Assembly: GCA_050633105.1 (NCBI GenBank)
Contig: JBOEFW010000017.1
Span: forward strand, 62,001 to 126,000
Direction: 5' to 3'
Source of the DNA: Aureispira sp050633105
Lineage (GTDB): Bacteria; Bacteroidota; Bacteroidia; Chitinophagales; Saprospiraceae
Length of the DNA: 64,000 nucleotides
Made by a program: the position numbers and the translations under genes. The notes under the pieces were generated by a model. The model searched no databases. It saw only the letters and a list, made by a program, of their open reading frames with translations, and was not told where the DNA came from. The stretch's first letter is position 1, and each line of letters opens with the position of its first letter. This document shows, piece by piece, positions 50,576 through 60,252 of the stretch.

Positions 50576-52822
50576 ATGCGCAAAATTGTGAAAAAAATAA
50601 AGGAAAGTATTGTGCCTAGCAAATTTCCTGTGTTTATACAAACGGATCGTTTTGACTGTGGTCCTACTTGTTTGAGGATGTTGGCTAAGTTTTATGGAAA
50701 GAACTACAGCATGGAGCATTTGCGTTACCAATGCAAAATTGGCCCTGATGGTGTGGCTGCTAAAAACTTAATTGCAGCAGGGGAAAACTTGGGTTTCCAT
50801 ATCATTCCTGCTCTTATTGATTTTGATACATTGGCAGAGGAAGCGCCCTTGCCTTGTATTGTTTACTGGCGAGATCGGCACTTTGTTATTGTTTATAAAA
50901 TTAAGCGCGGCAAAATCTATGTGGCAGACCCCTTGCATGGGCGTATTGTTTACACCAAGAAAGAGTTTGTTAAAGCGTGGCAAAACAGTGCTAGAGCAGA
51001 TGGAGAAGATGGAGGAATGACAATTTTGTTAGAACCTACTGCTGAATTTTATACCCATGAAGACGATGAAAAATCGAGTGGTTTAAGGATCATTTTACCT
51101 TATTTAACAACCCATAGAAAATACATTGCACAGGTTTTTATTGGGGTTATGGTAGGTATGGTAGTGCAATTAATCATTCCTTTTGTCACCCAAGCTTTGG
51201 TAGATAAAGGGATTAATTATGGCGATTTAGACTTTGTGTATATTCTTCTGACGGCCCAATTGGTCTTGTTCCTGAGTGGCTCTTTTTTGAATATTGTTAG
51301 AAGTTGGTTGTTGCTTTATATTGGTGCTCGAACCAGTATGTTGATTACATCCGATTACTTAACCAAGTTGCTCAAGAAATCTGTCTCTTTTTTTGATGGC
51401 AAAACCCCTGGAGATATTTTACAACGGATTAATGAATCCAATCGATTGGAGAGTTTCTTAAATGAAGCGCCTGCGCAGATTTTCTCTTATGTTAATGCCT
51501 TGGTTTTCTTATTGATTTTGGCCTATTACAGCACCTTAATTTTAGGTATTTTTACGGTTGGAATCTTGGCTTATACGGGGTGGGTGTGGTTTTTTATGAA
51601 ACGAAGAGAAGAGTTAGATTTTAAGCGGTTTGATGCGTCTTCTAACATTAACTCTACCTTGATTCAAACCGTGAATGGAATTCAAGAGGTGAAAGTAAAT
51701 GCCTCTGAAAGTCGCCATATATGGAGCTGGGAAAAGAACCGAGTACAATATTATAAAAATGCAGTATCTACCCTAAAATTAGGCCTTTTTCAGACCATTG
51801 GAGGAGACATCATTAACCAACTTAAAAACATTGCAATCACTTTTACTGCCGCTCTGTTGGTAATAGAAGGAGAGATTACATTGGGTACCATGTTGGCGAT
51901 TCAATACATTGTAGGACAGGTTAATACGCCTTTGTTGCGTTTGGTGGATTTCTTTAGATTGGTGCAAGATGCAAAACTAAGTGTAGAGCGTTTTGAGGAA
52001 ATTGAATTTGTTAGTAAAGAAGAAGCACTGCTTAATGAACGGGATTTACTAGTCTTACCTCAAAAATCAGAAGACATTATCTTAAAAGATGTCAATTTCT
52101 CCTATAGTGGGAGTGTCGACGATTTGGTTTTGAGAGACATCAATTTAACCATTCCAAAAGGAAAAACCACCGCAATTGTAGGAACAAGTGGGGGAGGGAA
52201 GACAACGCTTATAAAATTACTCCTAAAACTCTACTTACCAACAGAGGGCAGTCTGAATATTGGCAATGCTAATCTCAACCATGTTGATACCGAGAGTTGG
52301 CGTTCTTTGTGTGGAACAGTGCTACAAGATGGCTATATTTTTTCAGATAACATTACTAGTAATATCACAGAATCTGCTTCTGGTAAGCCTGTGGATACCG
52401 AGCGTCTTTTGGAGGCTGTGAGAATCGCAAATATCGAGGAGCTTATTAATAAATTACCCTCTGGGTTTAATTCTATGGTTGGCCCCGCTGGTTCTAGTGG
52501 CCGTACCTTAAGTGGTGGGCAACGCCAACGTTTATTAATTGCTAGAGCCGTCTATAAAAATCCTGAATTTTTATTTTTTGACGAAGCAACAAGCGCCTTG
52601 GATGCCAATAATGAACGCATTATTGTAGACAATCTGGATGCATTCTGTGAAGGAAAAACAGTAGTTGTGATTGCGCACCGTTTGAGTACGGTGAAAAATG
52701 CCGATCAGATTGTGGTTTTAGATCAAGGAACAATCAAAGAATTGGGCACCCACGAAGATCTTATTGCTGATAAAGGCTATTATTATCAACTCATTAAAAA
52801 TCAACTAGAACTTGGCAATTGA
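50576..52822 (+). CDS. C39 peptidase-containing ABC transporter of the RiPP locus, second copy
   Basis: 748 residues. The C39 peptidase has Cys28 in DCGPTC, His102 in RHFVIV and Asp118 in ADP, so the triad is complete. After about six transmembrane helices comes the nucleotide-binding domain with Walker A GTSGGGKTTL, a canonical LSGGQ signature, Walker B FLFFDEAT and the H-loop VIAHRLS. It should cut the array's leaders near Gly31 and export the products. It follows the precursor array on the same strand and overlaps the HlyD gene by 11 bases. It is clearly paralogous to the exporter at 132-2342 but has a normal signature motif. Confidence 0.93.
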   Translation: MRKIVKKIKESIVPSKFPVFIQTDRFDCGPTCLRMLAKFYGKNYSMEHLRYQCKIGPDGVAAKNLIAAGENLGFHIIPALIDFDTLAEEAPLPCIVYWRDRHFVIVYKIKRGKIYVADPLHGRIVYTKKEFVKAWQNSARADGEDGGMTILLEPTAEFYTHEDDEKSSGLRIILPYLTTHRKYIAQVFIGVMVGMVVQLIIPFVTQALVDKGINYGDLDFVYILLTAQLVLFLSGSFLNIVRSWLLLYIGARTSMLITSDYLTKLLKKSVSFFDGKTPGDILQRINESNRLESFLNEAPAQIFSYVNALVFLLILAYYSTLILGIFTVGILAYTGWVWFFMKRREELDFKRFDASSNINSTLIQTVNGIQEVKVNASESRHIWSWEKNRVQYYKNAVSTLKLGLFQTIGGDIINQLKNIAITFTAALLVIEGEITLGTMLAIQYIVGQVNTPLLRLVDFFRLVQDAKLSVERFEEIEFVSKEEALLNERDLLVLPQKSEDIILKDVNFSYSGSVDDLVLRDINLTIPKGKTTAIVGTSGGGKTTLIKLLLKLYLPTEGSLNIGNANLNHVDTESWRSLCGTVLQDGYIFSDNITSNITESASGKPVDTERLLEAVRIANIEELINKLPSGFNSMVGPAGSSGRTLSGGQRQRLLIARAVYKNPEFLFFDEATSALDANNERIIVDNLDAFCEGKTVVVIAHRLSTVKNADQIVVLDQGTIKELGTHEDLIADKGYYYQLIKNQLELGN

Positions 52823-54134
52823 TAAAAATAAAATTAGCAACATCGAGGACAAGAGTTACTTTTTTCAAGACATCTTAGAAAAAACACCCTCTTGGATTAT
52901 CCGATGGGGGAATACCGTTTTTTTTGTCATTTTCTCTTTCTTCTTATTGGGATTATGGGCGGTAGAATATCCCGATGTTATTATTTCTGAGGTCAAAATT
53001 TTGACAGAGAACCCTTCGATTGACGTCTATAGCGAACGCAGTGGACAGATTGAACACATCCTAAAAGAAGATAAAAAGACGGTGAATAAGGGTGAGTGGG
53101 TCTTAATTTTAAACAACAGTGCTGATTATAAAAGCATCTTGGAGTTAATCACTTTAACGGAAACTCTGGAGCAGGGAAATTTTTGGGATCAAATTGAGCG
53201 TATTCAATTAGACGATCAATGGCGATTGGGCACCTTAAACGATGAGTATCTAAATTTATTTAGAAATATCAGTGAGTACCAATTGTTTAGGAAACTAAAT
53301 CCTCAATTTCTGCAAATAGGAATCAATAAAAAACGCACCAAGAATCTGGATGAAATCCTGCTGAATTTAGAGCGCCAAAAACAACTCTTAGAGCAAGAGA
53401 TGATCTTAGTAAAAGGGGATTATGACCGCATGAAAACCTTGTTTGAAGACAAGGCCGTTGCCAAAATTGAAGTAGAAGAAAAAGAGATGCAATGGCTCAA
53501 CATCAAAAGTCAAGTAGAAGAACTCCACAGTGCTACCCTCAACGCTCGTTTGCAACAGCAGGTCATCACAAAAGAGAGTTCCTCGTTGGCGATAGAGCAA
53601 TCGGACCGCTATTTACAGCTAAGAAATAATATTTTGAGCAGCTATAATCGGTTGATTTTTTTACTCAAAGAGTGGGAACAAAACTATGTGCTTTCTGCGC
53701 CTGTAGATGGTGTATTGAATATGTATGATATTCGCTCAAAACGCCAATTTTTGGCCGAAGAACAACATGTTTTTACCATTAGTCCAGTGGGCAAACAGAA
53801 TTATTATGCTTGGGTCAAAATGCCGATTATGAACTCAGGAAAGGTACGAGCAGGGCAAGAAGTGTTGATTAAATTGGCGAATTACCCTTATTACGAATTT
53901 GGGACGCTTAACGGTCGAGTTTTGTCGATTACTAGTGTTCCTAAAGAGGGGAGTTATTTATTAAAAGTAGAATTGCCGAATCAATTGTTAACGAGTGCAG
54001 ATTTGCAATTAGAAGCAAAGCAGGAGTTGATAGGAGTGGCAGAAGTCATTACAGACAAGCTCTCTTTGTTGAGTAGAATGTTTAATTTTTTGAATGCTCA
54101 AAAAGGATCTAAATACCTTGATAATAACAACTAA
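52812..54134 (+). CDS. HlyD-family periplasmic adaptor of the RiPP locus
   Basis: 440 residues. A short cytoplasmic tail (KISNIEDKSYFFQDILEKTP) is followed by one transmembrane helix (TVFFVIFSFFLLGLWAV), a lipoyl half (VYSERSGQIEHILKEDKKTV), a long coiled coil rich in Glu/Gln/Lys, and the second half (VLSAPVDGVLNMYDI) with a beta-barrel tail. It starts with TTG inside the end of the exporter gene, an overlap that couples their translation. An outer-membrane TolC-like partner is not in the locus. Confidence 0.88.
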   Translation: MAIDKNKISNIEDKSYFFQDILEKTPSWIIRWGNTVFFVIFSFFLLGLWAVEYPDVIISEVKILTENPSIDVYSERSGQIEHILKEDKKTVNKGEWVLILNNSADYKSILELITLTETLEQGNFWDQIERIQLDDQWRLGTLNDEYLNLFRNISEYQLFRKLNPQFLQIGINKKRTKNLDEILLNLERQKQLLEQEMILVKGDYDRMKTLFEDKAVAKIEVEEKEMQWLNIKSQVEELHSATLNARLQQQVITKESSSLAIEQSDRYLQLRNNILSSYNRLIFLLKEWEQNYVLSAPVDGVLNMYDIRSKRQFLAEEQHVFTISPVGKQNYYAWVKMPIMNSGKVRAGQEVLIKLANYPYYEFGTLNGRVLSITSVPKEGSYLLKVELPNQLLTSADLQLEAKQELIGVAEVITDKLSLLSRMFNFLNAQKGSKYLDNNN

Positions 54135-54140
54135 CTAAGA

Positions 54141-55427
54141 ATGGTTTTTGACAATCTATCGAATAAAGAAAAAGTATACTGGTTGAATTATCTTCTGAGA
54201 ATGGAAGACCGATTTGCCCAACAAACAAAACAGCTGAGCGGAACAAGTTCTAACGCCATGCACCCTAGACGCCGTGCTTTATTGAAAGACGCCAACTTGT
54301 TTTATCAGCAGTTCTATACCCAAATCAAAGAAGATTTGTATCCCTTGGTTTCCAAAGAGGCACTTTTAACGCCAGAAGTACTAGCATTCAATTATAAAGG
54401 AATTAGTACTTTTTCTTTAGGCTATATTATGCGCGATTGGGGGAATGGACAGGACAACGAGCAACAACAAATTATTACGCAAACCATAGAACAAAAACTA
54501 CAAACCTTAGCACTTGCTCCAGAATTAGGCAAGGCTCTTTTTATGGGTTGTGGAATGGGGCGTTATGCGGTAGATTTTGCCCACCGCTATGAAAAAGTTG
54601 CTGCTTTTGATGCCTCTGCTTTAATGATTTGGTGCATCGAATATTTGCAAAAAGTAGCCCATTGGGAAGTGCTGAACAAAGCCGCACGAAACTGTAGAAC
54701 CGTGGAAGATACGGTACAGCGAATGTTAGTGCAAATAACCGCAGCACAACAAGCTATTATTGAAACCAAGGTTGACTTTTTTGTAGCGAATGCGACTTCT
54801 ATTCCTTTAGAAAAACAGAGTGTCGATCATATCTATTCCATCTATTTTACCGATGTATTACCACTTCCTACTTTGTACCAAGAAGTGAATGATCTATTGG
54901 TAGAGGAGGGGCTTTTTATCCATTTTGGTCCATTGGAATATTTCTTTGAGGTAGAAGAGGAAATGCTTTCTGCGGAAGAAGTACGCCTGTTTTTTGAAGC
55001 ACAAGGTTATCACATTCTAGTGGATGAATTTTTAGCAACCAAGCATCTTTCTAGTGAGAATAGTATGCGCCACCGAGTGTATGATAATTGGTTTTTTATA
55101 GCTCAAAAATCAAAATCAAAAACAGTTGCACTGTTAGACATGCAGACCGTTTTATATTTAAATGACAAAGCAGAGATATCCAGCACGAGTCTTATTGAGC
55201 AGGGGAGTTGTGCGGCGGTAGAACATCAAGCAAAATTAGGCGCACAATCTTATGAATTACCTGCTATTGTGTATGAATTGTTGCTACAAATCAATGGTAA
55301 AGCAACCATTCAGCTGTTGTTAGAAACTTTAGAGTTGACAGACATTGCTCCCGAAGATCAGGAACGCCTCTTGCAAATTTTACAAGAATTAGCAACAAGT
55401 AACATCCTACAAACCACCCCCCTTTAA
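54141..55427 (+). CDS. N2227-type SAM methyltransferase with C-terminal winged-helix-like domain
   Basis: 428 residues. The SAM-binding motif is LFMGCGMGRYAVDFA (GCGMG at 136-140), and the late IHFGPLEYFF corresponds to the GPL motif of N2227 (carnosine N-methyltransferase) proteins, which methylate a ring nitrogen of histidine. After about residue 340 there is an additional domain not part of that family; its YELLLQINGKATIQLLLETL and LLQILQELATSNIL pattern resembles a small winged helix or PqqD-like peptide-binding fold. It lies six bases after HlyD. Inference: it methylates a His (or other side chain) of the GDCHD-type cores. Confidence 0.75.
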   Translation: MVFDNLSNKEKVYWLNYLLRMEDRFAQQTKQLSGTSSNAMHPRRRALLKDANLFYQQFYTQIKEDLYPLVSKEALLTPEVLAFNYKGISTFSLGYIMRDWGNGQDNEQQQIITQTIEQKLQTLALAPELGKALFMGCGMGRYAVDFAHRYEKVAAFDASALMIWCIEYLQKVAHWEVLNKAARNCRTVEDTVQRMLVQITAAQQAIIETKVDFFVANATSIPLEKQSVDHIYSIYFTDVLPLPTLYQEVNDLLVEEGLFIHFGPLEYFFEVEEEMLSAEEVRLFFEAQGYHILVDEFLATKHLSSENSMRHRVYDNWFFIAQKSKSKTVALLDMQTVLYLNDKAEISSTSLIEQGSCAAVEHQAKLGAQSYELPAIVYELLLQINGKATIQLLLETLELTDIAPEDQERLLQILQELATSNILQTTPL

Positions 55428-55453
55428 CAACTTCAAATTTAAACAATTAAATC

Positions 55454-56641
55454 ATGGAAAACGCAAAAGAGTTATTATTAGAAGGCCAAGGCACTTTTTG
55501 TGATATTATCAAAGGAGCTTTATATAGAGAGGAGGAGACAATTTTTGAACACCTAGATTTTGAGAATGATGCCCTTTTTATGGAGCCGATGTTATTTGGC
55601 TATTGTACGAAAAAAGACACTCGACCGCTCAAAGAACAAATTCTATTTGGAGTGCGTGCTGCTGCCAATCGACCCACTCAACTAACGGTTTATACCAATA
55701 AAAATGGAGTTGTTTGTTTGCCCCAATACGCTTATTGGAAGACAAAATATCCTAGTACGCCCTTAGAATTGCATTATAACCCAATAGAGGATACCTTATT
55801 CCTAACAAAAGATGAACAGCCTGTCAATGCAGAACGTACGGCATTGACTTTGTTAGAAAATCTTCCAGAAGTAGAACTAAGTAACTGTATTGATATTTAT
55901 TCAGAAGCCCTGTTTTATACATGGCCTAGGGTGGAAGAAGCAGCGATTACCGAGTTGTTGGAAGGGCCAGAAGTGGCGCTCGCTGATTATCAACCTGCGA
56001 TAGAAACGGCCTTTAAGTTACTAAAACAGCATTTTCCAGCAGAATGGGAAAAATACGCGCTCACTACTCGAAGAATAGTGTTGTTCTCCTCTCCTCAACT
56101 TAGGAATTTTGCTACTAGAGAAATGCACGGAACTATTTATTTGAATGTGAATAAGGATAGTAATGTGCTTTTCTTTTTGGAGGAATTGATTCACCAATGT
56201 TCACATACGGTTTTTAATGCGGTGACTTGTGAAACACAAGACTATTTTGCTGTAGATTATAACAAAACAATAGGGAGCTTCTTAAATAATACCGATTACA
56301 GGACTTTATACAGTGCTTTTCATGGAATCTATACCACTGGGCAAATTGTTGATTTATTCCTAAAATTAATCAAGGCTAGTCCTGATTTAGAGGCTAGAAT
56401 GCGCCATGAATTAGAAGGAAGAATTGCGATCAATAAAACACGACACAACATCGGCTTAGAAAAGATTGATCCCGAAGTAATTTTTACACCAAAAGGAAAA
56501 GCTATTTTTAAGTTTTATTATGAACAATTGGATCAGAATATAGAGACCAACCCTTCTTTTTTTGCGTACGATATGAGCCGCCACCCAGTAGTGTTTAATT
56601 ATGAAAAATTTCTACAAGATAACCCCTTACCTGTTGCTTAA
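55454..56641 (+). CDS. HExxH-type peptide beta-hydroxylase-like protein with HQxxH motif
   Basis: 395 residues. The region 225-300 has the family's architecture: a strand block (GTIYLNVNKDSNVLFFLEEL), then the motif IHQCSHTVFNAV (His247, Gln248, His251), then AFHGIYTTGQIVDLF with His290. In known 2-oxoglutarate-dependent HExxH peptide hydroxylases the corresponding parts read like HEFQHSKLNAL and LLHGVY. Here the motif Glu is Gln. The outer His positions and the downstream HG remain, so metal binding is still possible. Last gene of the locus, 26 bases after the methyltransferase and followed by a terminator. Proposed role is hydroxylation of a core residue; low certainty about activity. Confidence 0.65.
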   Translation: MENAKELLLEGQGTFCDIIKGALYREEETIFEHLDFENDALFMEPMLFGYCTKKDTRPLKEQILFGVRAAANRPTQLTVYTNKNGVVCLPQYAYWKTKYPSTPLELHYNPIEDTLFLTKDEQPVNAERTALTLLENLPEVELSNCIDIYSEALFYTWPRVEEAAITELLEGPEVALADYQPAIETAFKLLKQHFPAEWEKYALTTRRIVLFSSPQLRNFATREMHGTIYLNVNKDSNVLFFLEELIHQCSHTVFNAVTCETQDYFAVDYNKTIGSFLNNTDYRTLYSAFHGIYTTGQIVDLFLKLIKASPDLEARMRHELEGRIAINKTRHNIGLEKIDPEVIFTPKGKAIFKFYYEQLDQNIETNPSFFAYDMSRHPVVFNYEKFLQDNPLPVA

Positions 56642-56683
56642 GGCTAGGAAATAGGTTGAATAATGATCTAAAATACAATTGAT

Positions 56684-56721
56684 AAAAAATCACGCTCTCT
56701 TCATTGGGAGCGTGATTTTTT
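56684..56721 (+). terminator. Terminator closing the RiPP locus
   Basis: AAAAAATCACGCTCTC pairs with GGGAGCGTGATTTTTT with one G-U pair and ends in a T run, about 45 bases after the last gene of the locus. Confidence 0.88.
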
Positions 56722-56922
56722 AATGAAAGTAAATTGGTGCAAAGGAATTGTATCAAAAACAGGTCTATTAAGTAGTCCCTAAACTAAAAGCAACGTGCTC
56801 ATAAACATAGTGAACTAAAAATTACACCAGTCGAATAAGGAAATCAATCGACAAAAAAATGCTGTTCATCGAATAGATCAACATGGTAACATTATGGTAA
56901 CTTTTTCACTTTTTGATTCTTG

Positions 56923-56930
56923 TATCTTTG
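56923..56930 (+). promoter_or_regulatory. -7 box of the outer-membrane receptor gene
   Basis: TATCTTTG, full match to the TAnnTTTG consensus, 95 bases before the receptor ATG. No good -33 element at standard spacing was found. Confidence 0.5.
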
Positions 56931-57025
56931 AGTAACCTACTACCGAGATAAGAAGTAAAACTCCCTATTTTCAACAGTATACCCCATTTCAAACAATTTC
57001 TAATAGAAAGATAAAACCAACTAAC

Positions 57026-59692
57026 ATGAGTGCAGTAATACCTACTATCAAGCAACTTGCTTGGATTATTGGAGGCCTTTTATGGGCTTTTAGTGTACAA
57101 GCACAACGCCCTTCGAATGGCCAGCCGCCCAAAATTGGAACCCTAACAGGAATGGTAGTGGATTCGGCGAGTAATGATGTCTTAGAATTTGCAACCGTAT
57201 CTGTTTTTCGTTTGCGAGATTCTGCCTTAGTAGGAGGGATGATTACCGATGCAAAGGGACAATTCAAAATCGAGCAACTACCTGTAGGAAAACATCGAGT
57301 GGTGGTAAGTTTTATGGGGTATGAACCCTATACTATTCCAGAAGTGAAGATCACTTTTCAGAACCCTAGTCAGAGCTTAGGGCGTATTACTGTAGCACCT
57401 AATCGTGCAGTTTTAGAAACTCTAGAAGTAACTGCTGAAAAATCAGATTTTCAATTGGGTTTGGACAAACGGGTATTTAATGTAGATAAAACGAATTTGG
57501 CCGACAGTGAGAACGCCACAGAAATCCTGAGAAACACGCCTACTGTTGAGGTGGACTTTGATGGCGCTGTGAAAGTTCGTGGCTCTGCAGTAGAGGTGTA
57601 TATTAATGGTAAACCAACAGGTTTAACAGGAGATAGCCAAGCAGAAATCTTGGATCAATTGCCTGCTAATAGTGTCAAAAAAGTAGAGCTGATTACCAGT
57701 CCTTCTGCCAAATATGATCCAGAAGGCGCTTCTGGGATTATCAATATTGTATTGAAGAAAAATGTCTTAGAAGGATTTACAGGAACTGTTAATGCTTCTG
57801 TAGGGACGGCTGTTACCGATCCTACAAAGGGCGCTCTTGATTGGGCCCCTTTTCAGCGTTATCGCGGTGGTTTGAGTCTTAATTTTAGAAATGAGAAAAT
57901 TAACCTCTTTTCTAACTTTAGTTTTAATCGCAATGGCCGTTACAGCAGCTCTTCTAATTACCGCCTAGCTTTGGGACAAGATACCAGCGCGTTGAAGCAG
58001 TTTAATGCTTATCAGAATTCTAATATAGGAGGCATGGCGCGGGTTGGTATGGATTATTATTTTGATGCCAATAATACCTTGACTCTAGCGGCTAGAATTC
58101 GTCCCTCTGGAGGAGAAAATAAGAGTCGTATTGAATATGGTTATTATGATGATAATACCACAAAATCTAGAATCGAAGAGCGCAACACAGATGGAAATCG
58201 CTCTCGTTTTAATATGACCTACAATGTGATTTACTCTAAAATATTTCAGCCTAAAAAGAAGAAAAATGAAGAAGGGGAAGTGGTCCAACGTCGGGATAAT
58301 TCTAAGGACAATGGTGGTCGCCGTCGATATGGTCGTGGAACTGACCGCGCAAGTGGCGGTCAAGGAACGATGGGAGACAAGCAGGAGTTGGTGATTGATT
58401 TACAATATACCAATAACAGCGGTCTAGAAGAGGACCAATTCAACCAACAATTGTATACTGCAGATTGGGCGCCTAGTAACAATGAACCTTTGTTACAGCA
58501 GACGACCAACCGTCGTGGAATGCACCAAGGAACGGTTATGATTGATTATACCCACCCTTTGCCAAAAGAGAAAAAATTTGAAGCAGGCTACAAGGGCAAT
58601 ATCCGTTGGATGGGGAATGATTTTGTTGGGCAATCTTTTGACTATGCACAAGGTGCGTATATCAATGATGCTGGCTTAACTAATAATTTTGAGTTTTTGG
58701 AGCAAGTCCATGCTGGCTATGTGACTTTCTCACACAAGATTAAGAAATTTCAATACAAAGTTGGTTTAAGAGCAGAATATACCTTAGCAGAGTCGCGTTT
58801 AGTCTCTCCAACAGAGGAAGTTTTTGTGAACAATTATCCTAGCTTCTTTCCTTCGCTTAATCTATCGTACGAGTTGCCAAAAAGTCAACAATTGCAATTG
58901 AGCTTTAGTCGTCGTATCAATCGTCCTTCTACTTGGGCATTGAATCCTTTTCCAAGTTACCGAGATCCGTTGAACTTGCGTTATGGCAATCCTTTTTTAC
59001 TGCCTCAATATTCTAATAATGTAGAGTTGAGTTATGCCAAATACTGGCAAAAAGGCCATACAGTTATGCTGACAGGCTTTTACCGATACAACACGGACTT
59101 AATGGATCGTTTGCGTACCGTTCGGCCTGATGGCGTGGCTATACAAACCTATTACAATTTTAGCACCAGTCAATTGTGGGGAGGAGAACTTGTCGTTCGA
59201 GTATCTCCTGTCAAGTGGTTTAATTTTAATTTGTCTGGATCCTTGTATCAGAACATTCAAGATGGCAGCAATATTGATGAGAATTTCAGTGTGAATACCT
59301 TGGCTGGAAATGGGAGTGCAGGCATGAATTTTACCTTTAAATTTGGGATGCGCATCTCTGCTTACATGTGGGCATCTATTCCTAAATATGTTCCTCAGGG
59401 ATGGTCTAGCGGCTATGCTTGGACCTCTCTTTCTGTGAGCCAGAAAGTCTTAAAAGATAAAGGTCGTTTGACATTGAGTGTTCAGAACCCATTGTTAGGT
59501 GGTCGTTACGGTTACGAAACACAGTCTAGTGATTTTTATCAAGCAGGGCAATCCCGTTGGGAAGCCCCTATTTTTGAGTTGCGGTTCTCTTATCGTTTTG
59601 GTAGCGTGAATGTGCGGGATGGCCGTTCTAAGAATGCCAGTCGTTTGGGGAATGGCGGCGGTGATGGTGATAGCGATCAAGGACCAGGATAG
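57026..59692 (+). CDS. TonB-linked outer-membrane beta-barrel receptor
   Basis: 888 residues. After a signal peptide ending SVQAQ comes a carboxypeptidase-regulatory-like domain (GMVVDSASNDVLEFATVSVFR ... FMGYEPYTIPEVKI, about 36-110). A plug follows (EILRNTPTVEVDFDGAVKVRG, ITSPSAKYDPEGASGIINIVLKKN, about 130-255) and then a large barrel of the outer-membrane family 3 type to the C-terminus. The tail is Gly/Asp-rich. No SusD-like gene is next to it; a small lipoprotein follows. Substrate unknown. Confidence 0.88.
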   Translation: MSAVIPTIKQLAWIIGGLLWAFSVQAQRPSNGQPPKIGTLTGMVVDSASNDVLEFATVSVFRLRDSALVGGMITDAKGQFKIEQLPVGKHRVVVSFMGYEPYTIPEVKITFQNPSQSLGRITVAPNRAVLETLEVTAEKSDFQLGLDKRVFNVDKTNLADSENATEILRNTPTVEVDFDGAVKVRGSAVEVYINGKPTGLTGDSQAEILDQLPANSVKKVELITSPSAKYDPEGASGIINIVLKKNVLEGFTGTVNASVGTAVTDPTKGALDWAPFQRYRGGLSLNFRNEKINLFSNFSFNRNGRYSSSSNYRLALGQDTSALKQFNAYQNSNIGGMARVGMDYYFDANNTLTLAARIRPSGGENKSRIEYGYYDDNTTKSRIEERNTDGNRSRFNMTYNVIYSKIFQPKKKKNEEGEVVQRRDNSKDNGGRRRYGRGTDRASGGQGTMGDKQELVIDLQYTNNSGLEEDQFNQQLYTADWAPSNNEPLLQQTTNRRGMHQGTVMIDYTHPLPKEKKFEAGYKGNIRWMGNDFVGQSFDYAQGAYINDAGLTNNFEFLEQVHAGYVTFSHKIKKFQYKVGLRAEYTLAESRLVSPTEEVFVNNYPSFFPSLNLSYELPKSQQLQLSFSRRINRPSTWALNPFPSYRDPLNLRYGNPFLLPQYSNNVELSYAKYWQKGHTVMLTGFYRYNTDLMDRLRTVRPDGVAIQTYYNFSTSQLWGGELVVRVSPVKWFNFNLSGSLYQNIQDGSNIDENFSVNTLAGNGSAGMNFTFKFGMRISAYMWASIPKYVPQGWSSGYAWTSLSVSQKVLKDKGRLTLSVQNPLLGGRYGYETQSSDFYQAGQSRWEAPIFELRFSYRFGSVNVRDGRSKNASRLGNGGGDGDSDQGPG

Positions 59693-59845
59693 GCTTCTTT
59701 TGGAAAAAAGAAAAGAATAGAAGAAAATAACTAACGCTTTAGTGATTCTTTGCGTATATATACACAGCGGAGAGGATTATTAAGGCGTTTTTATTGCTGC
59801 CTGAGCGGAGACGTTAATTATTACTACAAAAAGAATAAAAGAGAA

Positions 59846-60157
59846 ATGAAATACAATTGGATAGGATGGTTATTAGGATTGACCTTATTAGCATTGGGAA
59901 GTTGTAACAATGAAGAGAGCAGCGTTTCTAAAGGCACGGTATTGGGACCCGATACGCGTTTTTGTCCTTGCTGTGGTGGTTATTTAATCATTGTGGATCG
60001 ATTCACTTACCGTTTTTTTGACAGTGATTTACCTTCTGGTAATACCGTATTGCAAGGCGCCACTTATCCATTGGATGTAGAGTTGCGTTTTGAGAATGAG
60101 AGCGATTTCTGTAACAACATTGATCGGATTAGCATTCAAGAGATGACAGCTCGATAA
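59846..60157 (+). CDS. Small cysteine-rich lipoprotein
   Basis: 103 residues. Lipoprotein signal with LALGSC (Cys20). The mature part has a CPCCGG motif (Cys40, Cys42, Cys43) and one further Cys near SDFC, which suggests a metal site or disulfides. The ATG at 59846 is chosen since the upstream in-frame ATG (59750) gives a basic, unlikely N-terminus. It follows the outer-membrane receptor by about 150 bases and may assist it. Unrecognised family. Confidence 0.65.
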   Translation: MKYNWIGWLLGLTLLALGSCNNEESSVSKGTVLGPDTRFCPCCGGYLIIVDRFTYRFFDSDLPSGNTVLQGATYPLDVELRFENESDFCNNIDRISIQEMTAR

Positions 60158-60202
60158 TATAGGGAACTTAATACCCCACAAAGCTTTGAAAAGCTCAAAA
60201 AA

Positions 60203-60240
60203 AAGCGTCCCGAACTTATTCGGGACGCTTTATATTTTTT
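60203..60240. terminator. Two-way terminator between lipoprotein and mdh
   Basis: AAGCGTCCCGAA (60203-60214) pairs perfectly with TTCGGGACGCTT (60219-60230) around CTTA. An A tract lies on the left and T tracts on the right, so it can end both convergent genes. Confidence 0.88.
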
Positions 60241-60252
60241 AGAAACAAGGGC

